Virus record (IMG/VR): IMGVR_UViG_3300028920_000110 | Span: 1-45,784 of that record | Direction: 5' to 3' (one strand) | Length of the DNA: 45,784 bases | Source: a virus | Shown: positions 27,693 through 37,657 of the stretch, in pieces | Layout of the letters: each line of letters begins with the position of its first letter | How positions within the stretch are numbered: position 1 is the stretch's first letter | The notes under the pieces: generated by a model | Told to the model about the DNA's origin: nothing | The model's input: the letters and a program-made list of their open reading frames with translations, nothing else | Databases searched by the model: none | Made by a program: the position numbers and the translations under genes

Positions 27693-30158
27693 TTGATTTA
27701 TAACCCTGTAAAGCAGGCCACGCGGCAATCGCTGCTGTCGATGGCAAAGAATTCCGAGGATGTGAGATTTCACACTCGGCTTATTGAGGCTGTAGCTTTC
27801 AGGCATGAGTTGAAAGATATTACGTCAGGGGAGATTCCTATTAGTCACACTTCCCTACAGGATATTGGAACTAATACCCACGCTCAGATTGATACTCACA
27901 TAGCTGATGCTATCATTCACTTTACTGAAGCCTCAATTGATCATACTGCGATTGCAAACATTGGAACCAATACTCATGCGCAGATTGACACGCACATTGG
28001 AGATTCTACTATCCACTTCACTGAGGCGTCGATTGATCATGGATCTATATCTGGTCTTGGTGACAACGATCATACTCAGTATCTTTTAAGAAGCGAGTGG
28101 GGTCAGAACGGCTTTGAAGACGAGGACGAAGTTTCCCTTGTATGGGATGATGGTACACTCACGCTGACGGTTTCGCCAGTAGTTACTAGCTTTTCTTACT
28201 TTCTCAACGGGGTGAAGTACACCGAGACTGGTAGCCTTACCGAGACAATTACCGACGACGAGGGGCTATGGGTCTTTTACATCGACTCAGAAGGCTCGAT
28301 CACCAGCGCTCTCAACCCATCTACGGCGGACGTTGCGAACGTCATCGTCAATTACACCATCATCGCCTATGTCTACTGGGATGCGACGAACAACGATGGT
28401 CGCTTGCTTCCTGAGTGGCATGGCGCGAGTATGTCCCCGCAAACCCACCGCTATCTCCACTTCACACAGCACGCTCAGTGGGTGAGCGGCATGGCTATCG
28501 AGGACATCGACACGAGCGGCAACGGTAACTCCGACTCTGACGCACAGTTCGGGATCGGCACCGGGGCCTTCGACGACGAGGATGTTTTCTGGCAGTTGTC
28601 CGCAATCGCCGCTGGCGATCCCATCGAAATCTGGTATCGAGAAGGGGCGAGCGCCTGGCGGTGGACCGAGACGACGATCTCCGGTGAGTCCTTCCCCGTT
28701 ATCCCGTTCTCTGGCGGCTCCGGGCGGCTGGCATGGAATGAAAACAATGGCGGTACGTGGCAGCAGACCGAGGTAGACAACAATGACTTTGTTCTCTGTC
28801 ACATCTTCGCCACCAACATCACCGCCGACGATGGGACGGGGCCGAAGTACATCGCCATCCAAGGGCAGAACGAGTACAACACTATAGGGCTAGCGCGAGA
28901 CGGTGCTTTGGTGGAAATCAACGCCATTGCTTACGGGACGCTCCCGCTTGAGGAGATCGTCCCCATCGCCACAGTCATCTACCAGACCTCCGACGGGGAC
29001 GCAAACAAGGTCAAAGCGAGAACTCAGCCCACTGACTCCGGGGCCGATTGGGTGGACTGGTTGACAAACGAGCCCGGCGAGGGCAGCGCCTCGGATCACG
29101 GCAGCTTGGCTGGCCTTGGCGACGACGACCACACGCAATACCTCCTTGCCGATGGAACGCGGGCGCTGACTGGTGCATGGTCCGCTGGTCAAACAATCAC
29201 AGCACCAGGGTTTGTGGCTTCTGTCGGAAATGATTTTGAGGTAAACAGCGGGGCGTTTAAGGATTCAGTCATCGGGGACATGCTCAAGTATGAGTCCAGC
29301 GGAACACCGCGCACCATTGTTGGAAACACTGGAGCCTGGGTAGAGCTTGCCTCAAATGGACTCGTAAACATAGCCAGCGCCGACATTCTGCTTGCTATCG
29401 ACAAATACTTACAGGCGTTCAGCGGTTCTGCCAAAAACCTGATTGGTCTTTCGGCTAGTGGTGTTGAGGTTGGAAATTCAGGAGAAACACTTCTGCTTAA
29501 GTCCACGAACTATGCCACCTTTGATTCATGTGAACCGCTGCTACAGAATGCTAAATATCTTAAGGGGACCAACACATCAGCCGCCGTCAAAGATCTCCTT
29601 GGGATCAACGGATCTGATGAGGTCATTCTTGGTGACACCGATCAGTCTATGCAAATCAAGGCGTATACTGATTCTGGGATGTATGTCTACGGAGACAGCC
29701 TTCACCGATTTGAGCGCGAAATGAAAACTGGTGGAACGATTACTTCTAACCAGGCGTCCCTGGTCTTAGCTATGACTTCTGATGGTTCAACGTCTATAGG
29801 GAATGATGGTGGCCCGGACTTTCTGTTTGAGTGTGAGAATGCTGCCGGTAGCGCTAAGTATCTTGCTCGCATTGCTGCTTTGTGGGAAAATTCTGCTGCC
29901 GGTTCTGAATCTGCGTACCTTAAGTTTATGATCAGGGGTGGTACAAGTGTTGCTTTTGCTACGACTTTCGGGATGAAGATCATTCCTGGTGTGCATGTTG
30001 TCCAAGCATGTGATAGCGCGGCTCCAGCAGACGCTGATATGGAAACTGAATCTTGTTGCTTTTACTATGACGGTAGCGCAGGAACCAAGTATTTGAAAGT
30101 TAAACACAAGGACAGCGGTGGAACGGTTCGAACCGGCACTGTTGCAACGGTGGCATAA
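27693..30158 (+). CDS. Tail fibre protein, 821 aa, TTG start
   Basis: Two copies of IGTNTHAQIDTHI...HFTEASIDH (about residues 57-84 and 89-116) and two copies of GLGD-[ND]-DHTQYLL (28039-28089 and 29098-29148) are fibre shaft or hinge repeats found in many tail fibres. Between the two GLGD copies lies a GC-rich, roughly 330-residue module that looks inserted. The C-terminal third contains repeated strand units (TLLLKSTNYATFDS; VILGDTDQSMQIKAY) and ends in a beta sequence. The start is a TTG directly after the previous TAA with AAGGGA upstream; an ATG at 27741 is an alternative. It would bind the host surface. Confidence 0.8.
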   Translation: MIYNPVKQATRQSLLSMAKNSEDVRFHTRLIEAVAFRHELKDITSGEIPISHTSLQDIGTNTHAQIDTHIADAIIHFTEASIDHTAIANIGTNTHAQIDTHIGDSTIHFTEASIDHGSISGLGDNDHTQYLLRSEWGQNGFEDEDEVSLVWDDGTLTLTVSPVVTSFSYFLNGVKYTETGSLTETITDDEGLWVFYIDSEGSITSALNPSTADVANVIVNYTIIAYVYWDATNNDGRLLPEWHGASMSPQTHRYLHFTQHAQWVSGMAIEDIDTSGNGNSDSDAQFGIGTGAFDDEDVFWQLSAIAAGDPIEIWYREGASAWRWTETTISGESFPVIPFSGGSGRLAWNENNGGTWQQTEVDNNDFVLCHIFATNITADDGTGPKYIAIQGQNEYNTIGLARDGALVEINAIAYGTLPLEEIVPIATVIYQTSDGDANKVKARTQPTDSGADWVDWLTNEPGEGSASDHGSLAGLGDDDHTQYLLADGTRALTGAWSAGQTITAPGFVASVGNDFEVNSGAFKDSVIGDMLKYESSGTPRTIVGNTGAWVELASNGLVNIASADILLAIDKYLQAFSGSAKNLIGLSASGVEVGNSGETLLLKSTNYATFDSCEPLLQNAKYLKGTNTSAAVKDLLGINGSDEVILGDTDQSMQIKAYTDSGMYVYGDSLHRFEREMKTGGTITSNQASLVLAMTSDGSTSIGNDGGPDFLFECENAAGSAKYLARIAALWENSAAGSESAYLKFMIRGGTSVAFATTFGMKIIPGVHVVQACDSAAPADADMETESCCFYYDGSAGTKYLKVKHKDSGGTVRTGTVATVA

Positions 30159-30964
30159 TGAGGGCGACTAATCGACCAAAGCCTTATGGTGGGCAGCTTG
30201 ATAGATGTCAAGTCTGTGGTGACAAATATCACCGCGAGAATCTCGTCAGAACGCCCGTAGAGTTTCTTCAGGGGGAGGGGTCCAACCTATTCACCAACTC
30301 TACGTACAACGGCATATATTGGGTTGTAGACACATCCAGTGATGAGGGGGAGATATCCTATGGGGTTCATAAGGATGAAGCAAGGACGTCAGTTTCAGAT
30401 GACAACGTTGTGTCTGTCGTTAATGGAGTACAAACGTGGGAAGGTAGCGGCACTCTTCGCTCTACTTCGCCGTCATCAACCCTTGATCCTGGATCTTATG
30501 CTACATTTTCTCTTTGGATTGGTCCTTATGAGCGGAATACTAGTCCTTCTATGTCGATTGATCTTGGGATAACCAATAGCGATGGTTCATCCGGGCAAAA
30601 GATTCGTACTTGGAATATTAACGGTGATAAGCGTATTTGGTTTACCGAGGCTGTTGCAACGCTTTCGGCGGCAGGGCTTGGAGATGCTGGCGAGTTTTAT
30701 TTTTACGCGGATGTAACCAATGATGGTAAGTGGTGGGCTGATAAAATGCAGCTTGAACAGACCACCTCCTCTGACGCTAAGCCTGGAACCTTTGTTACGT
30801 CAAGTGGAGCTGCCACAACGTATGCAACTGATACAGCTATGGTAACAAATCGCAAGGTTTGCAGGCGCTGTTTCGAAACCGTATGGAAAAAGAGTCAAGA
30901 GATTGGCCGAACTAATGAGAGCCCGGTTGCTCCTCCAGTTCGTCCATTTTCACAGGAGTTTTAA
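30158..30964 (+). CDS. Split zinc-ribbon protein with an inserted carbohydrate-binding-like domain
   Basis: 268 residues. CQVC (C17, C20) lies near the N-terminus and CRRC (C235, C238) near the C-terminus. The two pairs could form one zinc ribbon, interrupted by about 200 residues of beta-sandwich sequence (LFTNSTYNGIYWV; WWADKMQLEQTTSSDAKPGT) typical of carbohydrate-binding-module-like domains in phage structural proteins. It lies between fibre and head-tail adaptor, so it is probably a virion protein. TAATG coupling on both sides. Confidence 0.6.
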   Translation: MRATNRPKPYGGQLDRCQVCGDKYHRENLVRTPVEFLQGEGSNLFTNSTYNGIYWVVDTSSDEGEISYGVHKDEARTSVSDDNVVSVVNGVQTWEGSGTLRSTSPSSTLDPGSYATFSLWIGPYERNTSPSMSIDLGITNSDGSSGQKIRTWNINGDKRIWFTEAVATLSAAGLGDAGEFYFYADVTNDGKWWADKMQLEQTTSSDAKPGTFVTSSGAATTYATDTAMVTNRKVCRRCFETVWKKSQEIGRTNESPVAPPVRPFSQEF

Positions 30965-31647
30965 TGTCAAGATTAGTTAATGGAAGTGACATGCTGGACA
31001 TGGTTAGAGATATGTGCGGTGGTGAAACCGAGAGCGTTTTAACCAGGGAGCGCATTCTTATTTATATTAACCAGTCTTACTACGAGGTTGCCGCTGCTAC
31101 TAGATCGGACTTGCTCGGCGGAACAACAACTGTAACAACTTCTAGTGGTACTGCTGAGTACACGCTGTCATCTGATGATGTACTAAAAATTAACGACTTT
31201 GTAGATGAAACCAACAACATTCTCCTCGAAGAGATAAGTGAAACTCAGTATCACGAATACACTCAGGGCAACCCACAAACCGGGACTCCTGTGTATTGGT
31301 TTATCTCTGGTGCAGACACGAGCGGCAAGTGGAAGGTCACGTTCTGGCCCACACCTGCTGGAACGTACACTATTGTTGGGCATATACTGTCTAAGCCAAT
31401 TTCGATTAATGCTGATAATGCGGACGTTCCGTCAGTTCTAATTACGCATGAACTTTACGACGATAGCATTATCTATCGTGCAGCTGCGCGTGGGTGGGCT
31501 ATGCTTGGTGATACCAAGAAGGCCAGGGAATACAGGAATCTAGCTCGTGATAACGATTCCGTTGCTGGCAAGGTGGCGCGAAACACTTCTGAAGTTCGTC
31601 AGACTATGGTTTCGCCTATCGGAAAGGCTTTGCGAAGTGTCCGCTGA
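30964..31647 (+). CDS. Head-tail adaptor protein
   Basis: 227 residues with the podovirus adaptor layout: helical N-terminus (MLDMVRDMCGGETESVLTRE), a beta domain (TTTVTTSSGTAEYTLSSDD; WKVTFWPTPAGTYTIVGHI) and a helical C-terminus including ARGWAMLGDTKKAREYRNLA. Proteins of this shape (P22 gp4-like / DUF6682 type) sit under the portal. Its position before the nozzle-like protein fits. The 3' end overlaps the next gene by 11 bases. Confidence 0.68.
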   Translation: MSRLVNGSDMLDMVRDMCGGETESVLTRERILIYINQSYYEVAAATRSDLLGGTTTVTTSSGTAEYTLSSDDVLKINDFVDETNNILLEEISETQYHEYTQGNPQTGTPVYWFISGADTSGKWKVTFWPTPAGTYTIVGHILSKPISINADNADVPSVLITHELYDDSIIYRAAARGWAMLGDTKKAREYRNLARDNDSVAGKVARNTSEVRQTMVSPIGKALRSVR

Positions 31648-34600
31648 ACAGTGGGAATATCAGTCATTCGATAAAGCTACGATCATTGATCGTCGCCACT
31701 TCCGGGAGGTTAAGCTTCCCGGCATGGTTGATATGGTTAACATTATTCCGTCAAGGTCTGATGTCTCTCCTACCGTAAGACCAGATTTGTTCCCGATGCC
31801 TGATTTGGTTTTTTCATTCATAAAAGATCTGAACATCCCGAATACCGACAGGTTCTACGATGGCATCAACACAATGACTGGGTTGTATGGGTCTGATCAG
31901 ATCACGTATCTGACTAGGTTCCTTGCCTATGGCTCAGACAACGGTGACATGAAGATACTAAGCGGAACACATTCTAATGGTACAATTTCAGGTACTCAAG
32001 GAGATTCAAGGGTAAGAGGTATTGACACACAATTTCTTTCGAAGGCTTATCGCGGAGCCATTCTTCGTGTTGATACAGTTGGTACAAACTTTACTGGTGG
32101 CTATTACAGGTGGAATGCATCAGACAACGGTACTGATGAATACTATTTAACAAAAGTTGATGGAAGTGATCCGGGAATTACCGGTGATTTAGTTAGTATG
32201 GGGTTTGCCTCTGGTAGTGGCAGAAGTACGTGGACGCATGGAACAGTAGGCTCTTTAAGGCCAGGCGAATTTGCGTTTGATGATAACGAAAACATTGCGC
32301 TTGGTTTTGACACTCTTTACATTAGAGACACAACGTCCGCTCCTGGGTCTTATTCAGGAGAAACTGGAAGGTGGGGTGCTCTTTACACTGGTGAAAATAT
32401 TTCAGGGTCTCCCGATGAGTGGCATGCTTCTACATCTGGTACAAATGAATATTATCTCAGGTTGATTGGCGGTGGTCAACCATCACAGAAGGTTGTTAAT
32501 ATATTTGTTTCTATGATGTCATTCAGAAAAGATGGTGCTTATAGAATGGCCTCCGGCAATATTCCTTCTGGGAAAATCATAAGCGCTGGAACTCTTGGGT
32601 CTCTGGCTGATGGCGAATACGCAATTGGTGATAATGATTCCCTTACCTATGACACAATATATCTTAGAGATGACACGGCAGATCCAGACACCCAGGCTGT
32701 TGCCAGTTCCCGTGCCAGACTCCTTACTCAAAGTGGTTATCTTGCGCTTAATTCCGACAATGGATTTAAGTGGACTCAGTCTGACTATAGACCAGACGTA
32801 TATTATCTTGAAGATGCTTCCGGTGGAGATCCGGGACTTCCGGGAACTGGGCCAGTTGCGTTTGCTTATGAAAGAAATTCAGATGGTACGCTTATTGGCA
32901 TGGGTGTTGCCGGTGGACTTAAAATTGATAAAAACATTCTTTTTGTTGATAGCGACTATTACGATGAATTGGGATATAAAACAGTTTATGTTAACTGGGC
33001 TGAAGGAGATCCAGATGTTTCTTCTCCACCAACCGTTATATACGCAAATTTTTCAGAAGCATCCATTCCATCTTTTTTTGGTATTGATATTGTTACGAGT
33101 GAATATGAGTGGACTCAGGTTGGCTCTACTGATGAGTGGTATTTGCAGGCAAGGGGAACCGGTGATCCAGGAGTTTCACAGCCATTTACTGTAAATGTGT
33201 TTGACCCAACTGAGAGCACTAACAATTGGTATAAGAATCTTGGAAAATCAACCGTTGGTTCTCTTGGTGAAAAACAGTGGGCATGGGGGCAAGACCCTGG
33301 TACTTCATTCGATACTATTTATGTTTATTCAGAAGAAGATCCAAATGTACAACCATTTGGGTATGGCGCGCTTTATTATTATACGTTTTTTGCTACAGAA
33401 AAAAGATGGAATCAGAGTGCTACTGCTAATGAATGGTATGTTACCGAGGCTGACGGAACTGAACTAACATTGTCTAAACCATCTGGTATTTCAGTTGATG
33501 ACGTAGAATATACAGAGGGAACAATAGGTTCTTTGGCAGAGAATGAGTGGGACTATGGCAAACTTGTTGCTGACGGTCTCTCTAACGATACAATTTATAT
33601 CTATAGTACCACTGATCCAAATGGTGTTGCTCCTTCTGATGGGCTATATACTGATTATGTTAAACCAAAGAAAGTGACACTTCCATCTTCAACCGGGGAT
33701 TATGATTATTACTTAGTTGATCGCATTAACGATAATGAAGAGCTTTATATTTTTGGAAGTCTCAACACTGATATTGCTGGAACTGTTCCACAGTTTTACT
33801 ATGGGCATAATGCATTCAACTCCGATTATAAATTAAACGTCCAATCGTGGGCTACTGGAGTTATCTATAATGCACCGACAATTAGAGACAGCTTTTACGA
33901 GGACGATATCAGTGGACCGTTCTATGCTTCACTTACTAAAGGAGATTGGAAGTACGGAGGAAAGGTCACTGTTGACGACGAGTTCGAGGGTACTGGAACA
34001 GATTTCAGTTATCAGCCGCTACTTGCAAGCAACGGAATTGTGTATGTACAAGCATTTGCCAATGGACTTATAGATTCCGGATCCACTGATGTTGGTTATC
34101 TTGGTCAAAGCAATGGCCTTGGTGAAGACAACAGTTGGACTAGATATGTAACTAACAATCATTATGGCGCAACAGTTACACTTACTTATTCAGATGATGT
34201 TGATTCAGCTAATTTTGTTAGCATTCAATATAGTGAGGGGTCTTTTTATTTGGCTGGCTCTCTTGCAAATAGTACAGCAGATAAGTGCTATCCCGGCGTT
34301 GCGTATACAGCTAGCCCAGGTGGTCTTACGTGGACAACAAAGGTTGATACTGGCCTCGGAGAATGGGATGACTCCAGTGGGGTTGAAAAAGCAAATACAG
34401 ATTTTATGTGTATTTCTGCAACAAGTGATGGCACAAATATTGTTACAGCAAACTGGAGAGCAAGTGATGATAGGGTTCATTTGAGATACAGTGATGACAA
34501 TGGAGCCACATGGAATGATGCTCCGATTGGTGGAGGCAATGCTTACTTCACTGGCGACAAATACTCAAAGATTAGATGGACCGGGAATGAGTTTGTTGTC

Positions 34601-36673
34601 TGTGGCAGCGGATCAACCGTATATTATTCCTCTGATGGTACAGCCTTTACATCAGAAACCATGCCAGGAACGGTTAGAGATATTGCTTACAACGGCCTAG
34701 ATCTTTATGCCGCTGTTAATCAAGACGGTGTTGTGTATACATCAGAAGCCATGCCAACAGTTGACGGATGGGAGTCTGTCACCCTTAATGAAACTGAATC
34801 ATCTGGTAGAACAAACTGGATTGTATGGGACAGCTTTGGTGAAAGGTTCATGGTAAATGACAACAAGGCTATTCAATACAGTAAAGACTTTGATGAAGGA
34901 ACTGGTGGCGATGGCATTAGAATACAGCTTATCACAGACTTCACACAAAGAAATGAACCTAAAGCACCGAGTAATATAGTGTCAGATTTTAGTACCATTG
35001 CATATGCATTATATGATGGTGGTGCTGAATATTTGAGACACATGGTTATTAGTAGATATGATAACTACTTTTGGGATGTTGATCTATTTGCTCCGCTCAG
35101 TGACATATATCGTGCCTCATCTTTTATTGTGCTTGAGGGATATGTAATCCTTCTTGGCACAAGAGAATGGGAAGAAGACAAGTGGGTTTATTATCCTCGT
35201 CGTGCGAGGTTCACGTCTCCGGGAACTTACGATGATTTTGAATCTACTGGATCAGGATTTGCTGATGCACCTGGAGAGGGCGCGTTCCTTGATGGACGAC
35301 CGGTTAATGGCAGGGGGGTGGTCTTTGAAACTAATAGGGTTAGCGCAATTGTTCCCCGTGGAGATATCACGGACCCGTTTGATTACGATGTCATCAAAGA
35401 AGACTTTTCTATCATTAGTAATCCTGTGGTCGTGGATGATAAGTGTTACGTTATTGGCGACGATGGACTACTTTATGGAACTGATGGTGTCAACTTATCA
35501 GAACTTGGATCGTCATTTGACCTCACTAAGTTCGATGATTTTAATGAAAAGAAACCGGTCTATCTAAACTACTCTAGGCTGTTCAAGTGTTTGACAATTT
35601 ATCAATATGATATGACAAAGACTGAACATTCATTTTATTTGGTTAGTTTGGACAACGGCACTGTAAGCAGAATTATTGTTCCCAAAAGAGCGGCTGCTGC
35701 TGGAGATGATGGTATTCCAACTTTCATTACAGGCGTTGATGACTCTGTTGATAAAAGAATGACGGTTAGTTATTCTCCGGATACATCTCAAAGTGAAGAG
35801 TACATAAGACTCGTTGCTTATGGTGCCGGAAGGCCAATTACCGGTCGAGATATTATCAAAACTAATGATTTTCCTTTTTATTGGAGATCATATATTGAGT
35901 CTGGTGAGTTTTATCTTGCACCAGAAGGCCAACAGGCCGCTCTTAAGCACGTTCTTCTTAGGACTGATACTGAAAATGAAGTTGGGGCAGGTACAGATTT
36001 ACCGTATGCTTCAGTATTGTATAGAGATTTGAAGGACAGTGATTGGAACACCCCTAATACATTAGACTTTGTTAACACTTCTGTTGGCACAATTGATATT
36101 GATAATACCGGTGTAACCATTGAGGGGCTTCCAATAACTAACGTTCTAATCGTTGGTGATGACATAACAAACTCTATTAGCAATCTTCCTGTCCCGGCTG
36201 AATACATTAGGTTTTACACCTATACCGGTGGTGCGTATACTGCTGTGTCACCAACCACCAGTGGAAGAACAGCAACATTCTCTGCTGCTATACCAACTGG
36301 TACATCCGTTTATGGCTATTGGAACAATAATCCTATAGTGTGTGCTTCGGTTGGTGATGTACTTGAAGACCCATATGAATTTTATCGCATTACAGCAATT
36401 ACTAGCATCACCTCAATGTCTCTTGACCACAATCAAACTTCAGGAGAAACTGTAGCTCAGGCAGACATTGTACACAAACCAACCGTTAGGCTCGAATCTG
36501 GGGAGGGCGGTGAAGTCCCGTTTGGGGCAAATAAATTATTGGACGGTGGCCGATTCAGGGTCGAGATTTATCCGGTGGAAGGGCAAGACGCACCGACAAC
36601 TATTAAACTGACTGGGATATCCTTCGGGTTTATCCCACAGGGAAGAAAAATACTCAAACCGAGTGGAGGATAA
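31637..36673 (+). CDS. Giant nozzle-like tail protein with internal repeats and beta-propeller, 1678 aa
   Basis: The start is a GTG at 31637 with GGAAAGG upstream. Residues 1-150 and about 1120-1678 look like a podovirus tail nozzle (P22 gp10/T7 gp12 type), including PRRARFTSPGTYDDFE and VIGDDGLLYGTDGVN. Between them lie about five repeats (residues 155-663) alternating a W-x-x-S...EWYL...GDPG unit with a GS-L...GEWAWGDND...FDTIYV..DDP unit, each pair about 100 residues. A BNR/sialidase-like propeller region follows (about 830-1085) with YSDDNGATWNDA. The nozzle is normally 450-800 aa, so most of the protein is inserted surface domains. Confidence 0.75.
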   Translation: MSAEQWEYQSFDKATIIDRRHFREVKLPGMVDMVNIIPSRSDVSPTVRPDLFPMPDLVFSFIKDLNIPNTDRFYDGINTMTGLYGSDQITYLTRFLAYGSDNGDMKILSGTHSNGTISGTQGDSRVRGIDTQFLSKAYRGAILRVDTVGTNFTGGYYRWNASDNGTDEYYLTKVDGSDPGITGDLVSMGFASGSGRSTWTHGTVGSLRPGEFAFDDNENIALGFDTLYIRDTTSAPGSYSGETGRWGALYTGENISGSPDEWHASTSGTNEYYLRLIGGGQPSQKVVNIFVSMMSFRKDGAYRMASGNIPSGKIISAGTLGSLADGEYAIGDNDSLTYDTIYLRDDTADPDTQAVASSRARLLTQSGYLALNSDNGFKWTQSDYRPDVYYLEDASGGDPGLPGTGPVAFAYERNSDGTLIGMGVAGGLKIDKNILFVDSDYYDELGYKTVYVNWAEGDPDVSSPPTVIYANFSEASIPSFFGIDIVTSEYEWTQVGSTDEWYLQARGTGDPGVSQPFTVNVFDPTESTNNWYKNLGKSTVGSLGEKQWAWGQDPGTSFDTIYVYSEEDPNVQPFGYGALYYYTFFATEKRWNQSATANEWYVTEADGTELTLSKPSGISVDDVEYTEGTIGSLAENEWDYGKLVADGLSNDTIYIYSTTDPNGVAPSDGLYTDYVKPKKVTLPSSTGDYDYYLVDRINDNEELYIFGSLNTDIAGTVPQFYYGHNAFNSDYKLNVQSWATGVIYNAPTIRDSFYEDDISGPFYASLTKGDWKYGGKVTVDDEFEGTGTDFSYQPLLASNGIVYVQAFANGLIDSGSTDVGYLGQSNGLGEDNSWTRYVTNNHYGATVTLTYSDDVDSANFVSIQYSEGSFYLAGSLANSTADKCYPGVAYTASPGGLTWTTKVDTGLGEWDDSSGVEKANTDFMCISATSDGTNIVTANWRASDDRVHLRYSDDNGATWNDAPIGGGNAYFTGDKYSKIRWTGNEFVVCGSGSTVYYSSDGTAFTSETMPGTVRDIAYNGLDLYAAVNQDGVVYTSEAMPTVDGWESVTLNETESSGRTNWIVWDSFGERFMVNDNKAIQYSKDFDEGTGGDGIRIQLITDFTQRNEPKAPSNIVSDFSTIAYALYDGGAEYLRHMVISRYDNYFWDVDLFAPLSDIYRASSFIVLEGYVILLGTREWEEDKWVYYPRRARFTSPGTYDDFESTGSGFADAPGEGAFLDGRPVNGRGVVFETNRVSAIVPRGDITDPFDYDVIKEDFSIISNPVVVDDKCYVIGDDGLLYGTDGVNLSELGSSFDLTKFDDFNEKKPVYLNYSRLFKCLTIYQYDMTKTEHSFYLVSLDNGTVSRIIVPKRAAAAGDDGIPTFITGVDDSVDKRMTVSYSPDTSQSEEYIRLVAYGAGRPITGRDIIKTNDFPFYWRSYIESGEFYLAPEGQQAALKHVLLRTDTENEVGAGTDLPYASVLYRDLKDSDWNTPNTLDFVNTSVGTIDIDNTGVTIEGLPITNVLIVGDDITNSISNLPVPAEYIRFYTYTGGAYTAVSPTTSGRTATFSAAIPTGTSVYGYWNNNPIVCASVGDVLEDPYEFYRITAITSITSMSLDHNQTSGETVAQADIVHKPTVRLESGEGGEVPFGANKLLDGGRFRVEIYPVEGQDAPTTIKLTGISFGFIPQGRKILKPSGG

Positions 36674-36674
36674 T

Positions 36675-37199
36675 GTGGAACAGAGAAATGTCGAAATGGA
36701 CCCAGGACGGTTTGCTAGCATTGGAACCCCCAAAAGTATGAATGCCGCAACCCCTGATCCTGGTGGGTTCCAGATTCCAGACAATCAACAGTTTGCTGTG
36801 GCTGGCATGGAAGCCGCTGCTGGCAATGCCGCTCAAGTACAGCAACTGCAAACGGCAATTGAGGATGCTGCTCGAAGACTTCAGTGGTTGAGTGCTAATG
36901 GCGCTCATCCCAATCAACTCTTCGAGGCGCAGAATCAGCTTCAGGATCTACAAGGTAGACTAATGCAAATGCAAAACTCTGCTACTACTTCGTGGGCAGA
37001 AAGAGCATCGCGCCTTGAAGGAAGTCAGGGTGCTGGATCAATGGGGATCAATGGTGGTGGTGGAAAGCCAAGCCCCACCAGACAAAGAGCGCAGCAGGTT
37101 TCTCAAAACGAACTTGCTCGCATAATGAATATGTTTGGCGAGGGTGGTAGCGCTGGTCCCCTTAGTGCTGCCAACCGAGAAATTTCAGGTGGGTTCTAA
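36675..37199 (+). CDS. Virion-internal candidate, 174 aa, GTG start
   Basis: Starts at GTG 36675, five bases after GGAGG. Gln/Ala/Gly-rich with a helical middle (NAAQVQQLQTAIEDAARRLQWL) and a disordered C-terminus. The composition and the position among ejection-protein candidates suggest an internal virion or tail-tip component. No recognised family. Confidence 0.55.
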   Translation: MEQRNVEMDPGRFASIGTPKSMNAATPDPGGFQIPDNQQFAVAGMEAAAGNAAQVQQLQTAIEDAARRLQWLSANGAHPNQLFEAQNQLQDLQGRLMQMQNSATTSWAERASRLEGSQGAGSMGINGGGGKPSPTRQRAQQVSQNELARIMNMFGEGGSAGPLSAANREISGGF

Positions 37200-37657
37200 T
37201 GTCTAACTACTTCGATGATATGCTTGCCTCTATTCTAGAGCTTAAGCGTTTCCCGGAGGGTAGAGAAAAACAAGTCTGGAATAAAGAATCCGGCGAATAT
37301 GATACTGTCCCCATTGCAGAAGATTATCAGGACCGGAAAGATATAGCGGAGTCAAGAATGGAAGCTTCTCAAAGAGAAGGGGACATGCTCCGATATCAAC
37401 TTGGCAGCAAGCGTGGACGTCGCAAGGGAGAGGAAGAGGGTATCTTTTCTCTTGCCTGGTATCCAGGGATTGACTACCAAATTAAGTCTGCTGGTAAAGG
37501 GCTTGGGAACTCAACAATGGCGCAAGCCATGCACCGCATGACATCGGAAGAAAAAGAAGCTTTCAAAAAAAAGCTTAGAGAATGGGCAAATAGACAAGGA
37601 TCTATGATGGATACAGTCGAGGGTCGCAGAGGTGGTCAACTTGGTGGGAGGTTCTAA
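37199..37657 (+). CDS. Virion-internal candidate, basic, 152 aa
   Basis: A helical, highly charged protein (RMEASQREGDMLRYQLGSKR, then GRRKGEEEG) with a WYPGIDYQIKSAGKGLG segment and a Gly/Arg-rich end. Coupled on both sides by TAATG. Likely a minor virion protein by context. Confidence 0.55.
   Translation: MSNYFDDMLASILELKRFPEGREKQVWNKESGEYDTVPIAEDYQDRKDIAESRMEASQREGDMLRYQLGSKRGRRKGEEEGIFSLAWYPGIDYQIKSAGKGLGNSTMAQAMHRMTSEEKEAFKKKLREWANRQGSMMDTVEGRRGGQLGGRF

Noticed and set aside
32595-33194. 199-codon plus-strand frame inside the nozzle gene
   Set aside because: Leu/Met-rich low-complexity shadow in another frame of a clearly coding gene.
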